This document shows positions 23,506-34,100 of a stretch of 64,000 nucleotides of DNA, piece by piece; position 1 is the stretch's first letter, and each line of letters opens with the position of its first letter. The translations under genes were made by a program, and so were the position numbers. The DNA is taken from positions 806,001 through 870,000 of the forward strand of contig NC_063016.1 in the NCBI RefSeq assembly GCF_020509005.1, given 5' to 3'. The notes under the pieces were generated by a model, which worked only from the letters and a program-made list of their open reading frames with translations, did not search any database and was not told the origin of the DNA. Source of the DNA: Fulvia fulva (Eukaryota; Ascomycota; Dothideomycetes; Mycosphaerellales; Mycosphaerellaceae).

Positions 23506-23971
23506 ACGGTTTTTCGCGGAGTGACACATAGTCATACTGACGAAAATCGTGGGGAGCAGGGCCAGTGAAACAAAGGCGTCGAAGAACCATGTCATTCAGC
23601 GACAGACAACTACGCTACTATTCCGTCTTCTTGTTCCAAATCCTCCAGCTAAAGTATGCCGCTGCTCTAATTCCATATCTCCGGCTGCTCTCGCCTACAA
23701 TGCTGCCCAGACATAGCTGTCGTGTGGTATTTCAGAACCAGGCGCAGAGCAAACGCCGGTGCCTCCAAGTCGCTGCTGCGACAATACAAGTCGGTACAGC
23801 AGCGGAAGGCGAGAGCGTCGCAGCAGCCGCCTAGCCATCCTTGCCATCATCGATGTCTATTACTGCAAGCGGAGAACTTACATCAAGGTTGTCGGACTGC
23901 GCCACGATCCTCTAAGGACTGCTTGGCATGAGCATTAGGCACCCCATCAATACCGCATCATCCCTCTCCCC
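23506..23971. other. intergenic, no supported gene
   Basis: Spacer between the Gly-rich ORF and the detached 3' end of the asparaginase gene; no coding or repeat signal recognised. Confidence 0.4.
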
Positions 23972-24076
23972 TCAAGGCGAAGGATAACTTTTCGCAAAGA
24001 CATCCTCAATCTCCTGTAAATCATAGCCCTTGGCGAGAGTAAATTGCAACAATAAACTCGCTTTCTGAGGATTGTT

Positions 24077-26215
24077 CCGCCGAAGGCGGTCTATAAGAAG
24101 CAGCCAGGAGCCGGACAGCGCAGCGTTGATTGGACGAGCGTTAGCGAGCTTCAATCACGCTAGCTGTCCGGCCAGTGGCTGCGATTGGCTGAATCTATAG
24201 GGGTGGGACTCGCCGAGCTGGCGAGGCGTGCGAGGCTACACCACCCCGTAGATGAAGACACACCGCGCAGCGCCGTAGCGACGTGTAAGCCTGCGAACAC
24301 TCGAGCGGAGGTCGCTAAGCCTAGCGGAGCGGTAGAAACACCTCGCGCAGCCCGCCCGGCGAGGGCAAAGGGGGGTCTAGGGCGTCTTCCCCGGAAATAA
24401 AGAGGCGGAATTGCACTATAAAATGTTGAAGAGAGGCAGAGACCTGCCTCAAATACGAGCGAAGGCGCCGCCGGGCAACGGCAATATTCCAGGTCAACGC
24501 CAGGGCTGACGCTGCTAACTTGTCGTATATACGCATATGTACATATACAGTCCTGGGCATAGTTTTTACAACCCCTGTTCTTCCAACTTTTCTCATTAGG
24601 AAGGATGTATCCACTGCTTGGCGTAGCTCACCACCTGGTGTGTCCTCCATTGTTGGCTATTACTGCCTCGCAGCGTTCTCGCATACTCTTGCATATACGT
24701 TGTATGTCCTCAGGTGTGAGCTTGGCCCATTCAATCTTGATAGCAGCTATTACCTCATCTCGTGTTGTAGGAAAATGAGCACCTACCCTATGCTTAAGAA
24801 GAGCCCATAGATTCTCAATAGGGTTGAGATCTGGTGAATTGGCTGGCCATTCCATAAGGTGTAGGCCCTTTTCCTTAAATAGACTCACCGTTGCCTTCGC
24901 CTTGTGGATTGAGGCGTTGTCTTACATAACAATGCAGTCCTGCGAGCCTATCGACACTCGCTACTTCTCAATTGCCGTATAGACAAGAGGGACAATCTGG
25001 CTACGATACACCTCACCGTCGACAGAGCCCTTCTCGAATATATAGACTTCTATAGGTCTATCTACAGAGATACAGCCCTATATTATATAGGCTAAGAACT
25101 TACGGAAGCGTGCTATAAGACAGTGTTCGTGATAAGCCTTATCTGCCCTACGTGTCATATAGACCTGTCCGAATATTCCACACCTAAATGAAGCTTTATC
25201 TGTCTAAAGGACCTGAGCCCACTGTTCCACTGTCTATTTAATATAAGCCCTTGCCTATCGAAGCCGTGCCTCCTTATGTTTCTCAGTCAATAACGGCTTA
25301 CGTGTTACGACATATCGTAAGAAGCCCTCCTTCTTAAACGTAGCTCTTACTGTCCGGACGTCGCTAAAGATGCCCTCTATCGCGGCAATCTGTTCGTATC
25401 GTAGGCGGCGGCTATTAGCATCAGTGGTGGCTCGATAGACAAGTCGCTAACGCTTAGAGGTGTTAATTATAGGTGGTGGGCCTCTCTTCTTCGGTGTGGA
25501 AGGTAGCACTCTTTTAAGCCGTAAGATTACTGAAGAGACAGAGCCTTTATTAGTGTAAAGGGCGTCTACAATCTGCTGCAGCGGCCAGTGGGCGTGTTTG
25601 TGAAGAGACCACATCTCGCCCTTCTCGAATTCGATAAAGACGCGTCCCTTCGGCATGATGGCGATAGATAGCGCGTGTGTGAGTGTGTGGATAATGAGAT
25701 TGAAGGTAGCAACACCTTCTGAGATGGACATGGATAGCCGGAAGGGGTTAGCGTAAATACAGGGGTTGTAAAAACTATGCCCAGGACTGTACTTAAAGTC
25801 GTTGTTCGGCTCGGAGAAATATTTACCCCGTAGCGCAAAGCCTTAGCCACTCACAGCGCTGCGCTGTTCGAGTTTTAACCAATCAAAAGTGTCGCTATCT
25901 GCATCGCTAAGGCGGAGATACAGCACGGGCGCAATCTTTCAACATTCACCGACCGCGACGCAATTGGTATTCGAATGCATGTAATTATCGCTCGGCAGCC
26001 CCTACACTCACCCGCCTATCGTGGCCCTCCGCAAGCTTCGGGACGACGGCGAGTTCGTTTCGGGTGCCTTCGCTCAACTAGGTTAAGAAACAGATTACGC
26101 CCGAGCAGTCGATACGGCGGTAGATGCTATAGTCGATGCGGCAGTAGATAGATTAAACAAAGAGCCTTCGTCGGACTCTACGAGGCTTGGCTCTGCCGCC
26201 TCGCAGCACATTTTA
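24077..26215 (+). repeat. structured repeat, copy A (interrupted by Tc1/mariner)
   Basis: The insertion that splits the asparaginase gene. It starts with a perfect terminal hairpin CCGCC-GAA-GGCGG (24077-24089) and ends CCGCCTCGCAGCACATTTT at 26215. Blocks shared with copy B at 58239-58785 include GATTGGACGAGCG, GCGATTGGCTGAAT, GCCTGCGAACACTCGAGCGG and GGCTCTGCCGCCTCGCA. Long stems are formed at 24110-24119 with 24163-24172, and at 24193-24206 with 24241-24253. No protein is encoded. Without the Tc1 element it is about 0.9 kb. No terminal inverted repeats and no clear TSD are seen; a non-autonomous element of unknown class. Confidence 0.7.
24548..25789 (-). mobile_element. Tc1/mariner-type DNA transposon, decayed
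   Basis: 1242 bp bounded by 31-bp perfect terminal inverted repeats (24548-24578 and 25759-25789, beginning CAGTCCTGGGCATAG) and flanked by TA, the invariant Tc1/mariner target duplication. The minus strand encodes a transposase in pieces. An N-terminal helix-turn-helix part (from the Met at 25656, MPKGRVFIEFEKGEMWSL to KKRGPPP) is followed by a stretch full of stops and a C-terminal DDE part (DNASIHKAKATV, then MEWPANSPDLNPIENLW). The codon before DNAS is TAA where the family has Gln (CAA). This and the many TpA stops point to RIP. It is inserted into repeat copy A and is not autonomous. Confidence 0.9.
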
Positions 26216-27205
26216 AAAGCCACTCCCGACCATGAAACTCGTATCATCATTGGGCACGAAGCCATCGGCACTCCTGTGACTCGCCACGATTGGCACACCA
26301 GTAGCGTTGAGCAAGTTCTCTGCAGCGGTCTGCGCCACTGAAGAGACGCCGCCAGCACCTACGCCAGCGAAGACGATCCCCTCCGCACCCCCTGCGACGG
26401 CTATGGTAGCGAGTTCCGGGTCCATATCTTCATGTGCATATAGTACATCAACTTTTGGCAGGCCTGTAGCGTTGCCGAGCGAGGAATATGGCTTTCCGAC
26501 TGGTCTTGCAGGGGCATAGTAGAAGTACGGCACTTGATTGGTGAAGAAGCCGAGCTGGCCGGCTTCTGTGCTGGAAAACGTGTCTAGAGAGTTGGCGTTG
26601 TTCTTCGTGGTGTAAAAGGCGCTACCGATGCGGTCGTTGAGGGTAATCATGGTACCCCTATCCTGCGCATTCGACGCCGTAGCAAGGACCACGGCTTGGA
26701 AGAGGTTGAGGGGACCGTCGGCGCTGAGGGCTGTGGCTGGTCGCATGGCGCCGGCAACGACGATGGGCTTCGAGGAGTTGACGACTAAATCGAGGAAGAA
26801 AGCTGTCTCTTCCAACGTATCTGTTCCGTGTGTGACCACCACTCCTGAGACGTCGTCCTTGGCGAGCTCGGCGTTGGTCTTGGAGGCTAGTTCCAGCAGG
26901 ATGGTCTGGTTGATGCTGTCGCTTCCAACGTTGGAGACTTGCTAGCCACGAATGTTGGAGATGTTGAGGATCTCTGGAACGGCATTGACGAGGTCTAAGA
27001 TTCCCAAGCCGACGGAATACCAAACTGTCTGCGTGCTGGTAGTTCCCTGACTGGCGATGGTGCCTCCAGTACCAAAAGTTGTGATATTGGGAAGAGTGGC
27101 GTTGACTGGCGTGGTCAGATCATACTCAATTGCCCTGGGAACGTGCCATGATAACGGTGATGCTGCTGCGATTGCAGCGAATGCAAAGCAGACACGGGCA
27201 GCCAT

Positions 27206-28116
27206 ATTGAATAATGGCTGTTTGACGACAACTGATTTAGAATCGAGTCAACGACAAACATCGTTTCTTGTAGATATTTCTATAGTCGCTAGAACAAACG
27301 ATATCGGTCGAATCCGCGATAGACCATTCATTCTCTCGTAATGTCCACTGAGTATTCCCACGTCGGCGAAGTCAGAATGTGAAGTTCATGTCGCCGGCTG
27401 CACAATACATAGCATTGGTAGATGATAGGCACGGCATTTCTTCGGTCGGGCGAATCAAGACCCATCCCAAGAGGTCTTGTTTCTTCTCCGAGGCGTTGGT
27501 ATTGCTAAAAAATGCAAAGTATCTTAGCATTGTGGTCATTGCAGACTGGGAGACTTAGGTGTGTGTTGCCCAAAGTGCATCTGCAATTGGCTGCCGATGT
27601 CTAGCTTTGAAGCAGCACAGCGTCTTGAAGCATTGGAACGACATTGCTTCGCTTGATTCGGCCCGTACAGAAAATGTGAATCGTCCACGGCCTGTTCTCC
27701 ATGCCAATACTGGGCATGAGTATAGCAGTCTGGTGCTGTCAGATGTTGTAGATCAAGCTGCAAGACAGCGTCATTTTGTCCGTGTTTTTGCCCTACCCAA
27801 AGGTAGGGAACTGGTCATTGGACCAGGCAGCTTTTGGGTTTCCTACTCTGCTCGGGGAGTAAGGTCCTGAGCAAAGCTGTCGAGACGAATCGCCATTCTT
27901 CTGGATCTCGCCGGCACTGACCAAGTCATGATTTTGCCGTTAGACGACGTGGCAACGATGGCATTGTTCCAACAAGGCATGGCAAGCCGGTTTCACAGTT
28001 TCATCCTTGCGATGCACTCAGCGTGGATGTATTCAAGAGCGTGACCAGTTGCGTTCTTGGATCAGCAGGTGGTCCAAGCCATAGATTTTGAAGCTTCGAA
28101 TTTCCGATTTCCGCGC
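27206..28116. other. intergenic, no supported gene
   Basis: Holds the promoter of the asparaginase gene and the 3' flank of the hypothetical gene to the right. A 103-codon frame at 27559-27870 has no recognised feature. Confidence 0.4.
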
Positions 28117-28710
28117 TCAAGACCACGGTACCGAGATAAATGTCTGAGGCCAAAGATCGCCTTCGAGATCCGAGATGGAAAAATCTGGAACTTCAGGCTG
28201 CGCTGCTTCATCGGAGGAATCTCTAGAAAGTAAGGCAGGTGCGAGGCAACCTGCTTCGATAGGAGTCGACGATGCACGAGTCTGCGGAAGTACATCTGGC
28301 TCAGTCCACACACTCTGTCGTTCTTGATGGCGAGTCCATGCTTCCGAGATGCTGGCCTCGCCAGTGACTGACTTGGACCTGGACTTGCTGCGATTCCACT
28401 TGGTCCTGTCGATAGCTCGGCGTTGCTGCTTCGAGACTCTGTGTTGTTCAGAACGTACTGGTTGCGTGATCAGAGTATACCGTTCTGGCTCGCTGGGTCG
28501 TTGATCTTGCGGCGAGTCGGCTGGTGTGTCACGATCGCTGCTGGTGGTAAACGCTCGTCGCACGCTTTTGATCACGTCCGCCAGCATGGACGCCTCTGCT
28601 GTCGTGAACTGGAGGCCCCCAATGGTGTCAGCGTACTCCATGAAGGAGTCGTTCCAGTAAGCCGGTCCTTCGTAAGCAGGTGCTGTAGTTCTCAAATACT
28701 GTGCTTCCAT
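28117..28710 (-). CDS. hypothetical protein, 197 residues
   Basis: Open frame from the Met at 28710 (MEAQYLRTTAPAYEGPAYWN) to TAG. It is hydrophilic with no signal peptide or membrane segment. The N-terminal third (WNDSFMEYADTIGGLQFTTAEASMLADVIKSVRRAF) looks folded and partly helical. The middle is basic and Ser-rich (RSEQHRVSKQQRRAIDRTKW, KSRSKS), and the C-terminus is acidic (ISDLEGDLWPQ). I do not recognise the family. It is the last ordinary gene before the transposon stack. Confidence 0.5.
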   Translation of the reverse strand: MEAQYLRTTAPAYEGPAYWNDSFMEYADTIGGLQFTTAEASMLADVIKSVRRAFTTSSDRDTPADSPQDQRPSEPERYTLITQPVRSEQHRVSKQQRRAIDRTKWNRSKSRSKSVTGEASISEAWTRHQERQSVWTEPDVLPQTRASSTPIEAGCLAPALLSRDSSDEAAQPEVPDFSISDLEGDLWPQTFISVPWS

Positions 28711-29188
28711 GTTGCTCAGAGTTGGAATTCAGCAGGCAGGTGGACGGCGAGCAAGTGGACCGCGCATGCAATAATATAGATGGGTGATGCAGTGGTGTCG
28801 CCGGCGCGCTAGCTAACGGTCCCTGCCAACGGCTGCGGAGAAGGCAGGCTTCATGCTGATTTGCCGCATTTGCCGCGCTCAAGGAAGTCAAACAGGATCT
28901 AGACCATCACTTTCCCACTGTCCACTATCCCTGTATAGGCGCCTTAGGCACCATCTTTGGCTTGTATAAGGTTGCATAAATATACCTACACTACACTTAA
29001 TAGCTCCGGCAGCGATAGGTAAGTATTGTTTAAAGCGAGAGCTTATAGACTAGATTTACGCTTTAACCTCTAAAGAAGCGTAGGTGTTTTCTAAAGGGTA
29101 TTATTAGCTTAAATACTAGCTAAGTTAGTTATTTGTTAATCTTATATTAACTAACTTACTACAGTCCTAAATTTAATCTAACCGGCTT
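28711..29188. other. left flank of the transposon stack, RIP-affected from about 28930
   Basis: To about 28930 the composition is normal. From there CpA nearly disappears and TAG/TAA/TTA-rich sequence takes over, before the first LTR. This RIP-like flank lies outside Gypsy-1 and matches a similar short stretch to the right (54731-54840), so it may be part of an older element that received Gypsy-1. Confidence 0.5.
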
Positions 29189-29193
29189 TATAC

Positions 29194-29377
29194 TATAAGG
29201 GCGCGCGTATTATAGGGTCCGAACGAGATAGTTGTTATTCTACGAAGCTACGAAAGAGGAGCGCGAGGCGCGGCGAAGTTATAAAGCAAAGCCAAGCCGC
29301 GCTAACCCGATGCGGAAGGTCCGCGGTTCAGCCGGGCCGACGTAGCTATAGTAGGGGGTCGCGGGCTACCCGTAATA
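29194..29377 (-). repeat. Gypsy-1 LTR (3' LTR in element orientation)
   Basis: 184 bp, beginning TATAAGGGCGCGCG (from TG... by RIP) and ending CCCGTAATA. It is followed inside by GTATCCCCCCTCC, the complement of a polypurine tract. Confidence 0.9.
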
Positions 29378-30950
29378 GTATCCCCCCTCCTAAAACACGC
29401 CTTAGTCCTCTAAGCGTTATCCACCTTATGAGGCCACTTGCCTATGGAGCTCTATAATCGCGCGAACGCCTAATTATCCTCTAGTGCCCTATCGTTATCC
29501 GATAATATCGCATTCGCTCTATTAAGACTATCCTCGACCGGCTTCCTTCGAGAAACATGTTGCCTAGTTAGCTAGCTTGCCCTAGACCTACGTCTGTCTT
29601 CGGCTAGTACTCGCGTATAATCTTATAACCAAAGTTAGGTATTATTATAGGCTCTATAGGCTCTACTCGAGTATCGAATATATACGGAGTAGATTCTATT
29701 AGAGATAAGGCTCGAGGCGACTTATTCGTAACGGTGTCTTTCGGAATGACCCTAATCGTGTTGAGCCCGAGCACCTTAGTAGCTAGTAGGGACTAGTTAG
29801 ATAGAGCTACGAAGCCTATAGGCGTAGACAACTCCGGCCGGTTATAGTAAAAGTCTATAATAGCGGCGGCCGCGTGTTTAAGTATATCCTCTATAGGTTA
29901 CTAGGTCTTACTATCCTCCTCGTTCTAATATCTAGCCCATTTTACCTTATACTATATATCTACCTTACGCTTATACCCCTTCTTTACCTTGCCTACCCGC
30001 TTACGGGTATATATATTAAGGATCTTTCCTACCTCGTATATATACGTAGGTGCTACTACTATATCGGCTACTATATTAGCCTCGGTAGTGTTAGGTTCGA
30101 TAGTTATCGGTGGTAGCGGCGCTAGATACTACCCTTTAAGTAGTAGGAAATCGGGGTGGTCGGCTCGTTATAGTAATAAGGTATAGAAGCAGTTATTAAG
30201 TCCTACTAGAGCGTCTAATAGTTTTAGTCGATAAGAGAGTCTAGCCGACATAACTTCCGTAATCTAGTAAGGGCCGGCATATTTCCTGTCTAGCTTCTTA
30301 GATAGTCGAGTCGTACGGATGTTCTTAGTACTAAGATACACCTAATCACCTACCTTATAGTCTAGAGGAATGCTTTAGTAGCGGTTTGCTACTTCTACTT
30401 AGAGAGCTTATAACATTCGTATATTCTCTTAAAGGTGCTTATAAAGCTCGCAAATTCGACGTACAAAGGTTTCTACTAATCGCGTATCTAGTCGCTAGAG
30501 AGTAGTTAGTCCTCCCTCCTTTCTAGCGTTTAGGTCAACTCGCTCTATAAACTTAGGGTTATAGCCTAAGGTAGCGTAGAACGGCGACACACTAGTAGTC
30601 TCGGATAGGTAATTATTGATCGTAAACTAAGCAAGGCATAGCTATTCTGCCTAGTTATCCTGTGCCTTATTAGTGAATATACGAAGATACTGTTCTATCG
30701 CCTAGTTAGTACGTTCTAACTGTCTATTAGTTTCTAGGTGATATAAAGAACTTAGCTTACGATTTATACGGAGTATCTTATAGTGTTTCTTCTAGAAGGT
30801 AGTAACCTACTACTTGCTACGGTCTAATATAATAGTATTAGGAAACCCGCGCCGATAGAATATATATTTAAGGAAAAGCCTTACCGTATTCTATACTATT
30901 ATTACGCTAATAGGGATTAGCTCGACTTCCTTAGTAAGCCTATTAGTAAC

Positions 30951-31134
30951 TGTAAGGGCGCGCGTACTATAGGGTCCGAATGAGATAGTTATTGTTCTAC
31001 GAAGCTACGAAAGAGGAGCGCGAGGCGCGGCGAAGTTATAAAGCAAAGCCAAGCCGCGCTAACCCGATGCGGAAGGTCCGCGGTTCAGCCGGGCCGACGT
31101 AGCTATAGTAGGGGGTCGCGGGCTACCCGTAATA
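30951..31134 (-). repeat. Gypsy-2 left LTR
   Basis: 184 bp, TGTAAGGGCGCGCG to CCCGTAATA, followed by the polypurine-tract complement TATCCCCCCTCC. Confidence 0.9.
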
Positions 31135-34100
31135 GTATCCCCCCTCCTAAAACACGCCTTAGTCCTCTAAGCGTTATCCACCTTATAAGGCCACTTGCCT
31201 ATCGAGCTCTATAATCGCGCGAACGCCTAATTATCCTCTAGTGCCCTATCGTTATCCGATAACATCGCATTCGCTCTATTAAGACTATCCTCGACCGGCT
31301 TCCTTCGAGAAATATGTTACCTAGTTAGCTAGCTTACCCTAGATCTAAGTCTGTCTTCGGCTCGTACTCGCGTATAATCCTTATAACCAAAGTTAGGTAT
31401 TATTGTAGGCTCTATAGGCTCTACTCGAGTATCGAATATGTACGGAGCAGATTCTATTAGAGGCAAGGCTCGAGGCGACTTATTCGTAACGGTGTCTTTC
31501 GGAATGACCCTAATCGAGTTGAGCCCGAGCACCTTAGTAGCTAGTAGGGACTAGTTAGATAGAGCTACGAAGCCTATAGGCGTAGACAACTCCGGCCGGT
31601 TATAGTAAAAGTCTATAATAGCGGCGGCCGCGTGTTTAAGTATATCCTCTATAGGTTACTAGGTCTCACTATCCTCCTCGTTCTAATATCTAGCCTATTT
31701 CACCTTGTACTATATATCTACTTTACGCTTATGCCCCTTCTTTACCTTGCCTACCCGCTTACGGGTATACATATTAAGGATCTTTTCTACCTCGTATATA
31801 TACGTAGGTGCTACTACTATATCGGCTACTACATTAGCCTCGGTAGTGTCAGGTTCGATAGTTATCGGTAGTAGCGGCGCTAGATGCTACCCTTTAAGTA
31901 GTAGGAAATCGGGGTGGTCGGCTCGTTATAGTAGTAAGGTATAGAAGTAGTTATTAAGTCCTACTAGAGCGTCTAATAGTTTTAGTCGATAAGAGAGTCT
32001 AGCCGGCATAACTTCCGTAATCTAGTAAGGGCCGGTATATCTCCTGTCTAGCTTCTTAGATAGTCGAGTCGTACGGATGTTCTTAGTACTAAGATATACC
32101 TAATTACCTACCTTATAGTCTAGAGGAATGCTTCGGTAGCGGTTTGCTACCTCTACTTAGAGAGCTTATAACATTCGTATATTCTCTTAAAGGTGTTTAT
32201 AAAGCTCGTAAATTCGACGTATAAAGGTTTCTACTAATCGCGCGTCTAGTCGCTAGAGAGTAGTTAGTCCTCCCTCCTTTCTAGCGTTTAGGTCAACTCG
32301 CTCTATAAACTTAGGGTTATATCCTAAGGTAGCGTAGAACGGCGACATACTAGTAGTCTTAGACCGGTGATTGTTAATCGCGAACTAAGCAAGGCATAGC
32401 TATTCTACCTAGTCATCCTATACCTCGTTAGTAAACATACGGAGATACTATTCTATCGCCTAGTTAGTACGTTCTGACTGTCTATTAGTTTCTAGGTGAT
32501 ACGAAGAACTTAGCTTACGATTTGTACGGAGCATCTTATAGAGTTTCTTCTAGAAGGTAGCAACCTACTGCTTGCTACGGTCTAATATAATAGTATTAGG
32601 AAACCCGCGCCGACAGAATATATGTTTAAGGAAAAGCCTTGCCGTATTCTATGCTGTTATTACGCTAATAGGGATCAGCTCGACTTCCTTAGTAAGCCTA
32701 TTAGTAACGGTCATAATGTTGTTATAGACTATACCGTTAAGAGTACTATCTAGGAGTCCGATAACGAAGTCGACTAGAATATGTTTCTAAGGCCGATCTA
32801 GAACAGGAAGTGGCTATAGTAATCCTAGTAGCTAGGAGTATAGAGATTTTGTTGTACGGTAGGTGCGGCAATTCGCGGTGTATCTACGTACGGATCTCGC
32901 TAATCTAGGCTAGTAGAATTCACGTGCTACGAGTTTATAAGTACGAGCTCGTCCTAGATAGCCTACTACTAGAGCGTTATAGTTTATCTTAATTATCCTG
33001 GTCTATAAAGCTTAGTCATTTGGTACCTATAAGCTCTAGCCGTCGTATTAGTTTCGAATATATAGTAGGTCGCTATCTACTTTATAGTGTGCTAGGTGAA
33101 TCTTCGCTCTCTATAGCAGTATAGGAGTACGGTCTTTCTATAGGTCCTTAATCGCGGTCTTAAGCTCGTTATCGGTTACGTACGCCGTCGACATTCGATA
33201 CTCGAGTTCGGCTTCCCGCTAACTTTTACGCGTCGCCGGTTATTTAGTAGGCGTATCTCGTTCTATAGGTATAAACTCTTTAGCTTTAGGGTTTAGCGGT
33301 ACTAGTTCCTCTTCTTCCGGCGCATCTTCTACTATTGCCTATAGTGAGGCGATCTTAAGGAATCGCTTAGGAGGCAGCAATATCTGATACTAATGCTAGT
33401 TCCGAGGGTCGTCCACCCCCTACGGAAGGTCCTAGCTACGTCTCGTTAGGCTGTCTAGCTTTATACCTTAAAGTCCTAGACAGTATATTATCTTAAAGTT
33501 GAACTGTGATAAGAACTTAGCCTAACGCGCTTGTCGCCGATTTAGCTACTTTGTCGTTATAAAGTATTCTAGGTTCTTGTGGTCGGTGTAAATCTTGACT
33601 AGCTATAAGTCCTTATTATCTACCTCGTAGGCGAGCTCGGGTCTCTATTCCTTAAAAGCCTTAATGATAGCTAACAGTTCCTTATTATAGATTTCATAAT
33701 TGCACTCCTATAGACTCAACTTCTTCGAGTAGAAGGCTATAGGATGTAGTATACTATTCTCGTTATACTACGAAAGTACGCCGGCGTTTACAAAATCTAA
33801 AGAATCTGTCTCTATTACTATTTCCCTATATAGTACGTAATGTACGAGTATACCGGCTTTGCTAAACGTAGCTTTCAAATTGTCAAAGGCTCGTTAGTAA
33901 TCTAGTGACTATTGAATCCTTCTGTTCTTGTGATTGCTTAGTCCGTCCGACTTAGTTAGGTTTATAAGAGGAGTAGCTATACGCGAAAATGCTTCGATAA
34001 ATCGCCTATAGAAGTTAGCAAATCTAAGGAAGGCCTAGACATCCTTCAGGTTCTTAGGAGCTTCCTATATCTGAATATATTCGAGTTTCTCGGGGTCTAT

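Larger units (their letters stand above)
23972..27205 (-). pseudogene. secreted L-asparaginase, split by an insertion and carrying an in-frame stop
   Basis: The main body is 27205-26216. It begins MAARVCFAFAAIAAAS, a signal peptide, and continues with the N-terminal active-site block ITTFGTGGTIASQG and the second catalytic block VVVTHGTDTLEET (Thr, Asp). It then runs through AGAMRPATALSADGP to MVGSGF at 26216, where the next codon is a stop made by inserted DNA. The missing C-terminus (NNPQKASLLLQF...DLQEIEDVFAKSY, stop at 23972) lies at 24076-23972, on the other side of a 2.1-kb insertion. Joined across the insertion, the two parts match the expected family order. There is also an in-frame TAG at 26942-26944 in ISNIRG(stop)QVSNV. 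Type II asparaginases hydrolyse asparagine outside the cell. Two independent lesions make this copy non-functional. No target-site duplication is obvious at the insertion. Confidence 0.88.

Noticed and set aside
24185..24400. Ala/Arg-rich frame in repeat copy A
   Set aside because: The frame is not kept in copy B and the sequence is explained by the paired stems.
24077..26215. Copy A as a Helitron, SINE or ordinary MITE
   Set aside because: No Helitron CTRR end, no convincing Pol III A/B boxes, no terminal inverted repeats or TA-type duplication at the outer boundaries.
29874..31944. Two near-identical hydrophobic plus-strand frames (29874-30116, 31632-31871)
   Set aside because: They are the same position in the two RIPed Gypsy copies, antisense to the element; RIP created TA-rich, Leu/Ile/Tyr-rich translations by chance.
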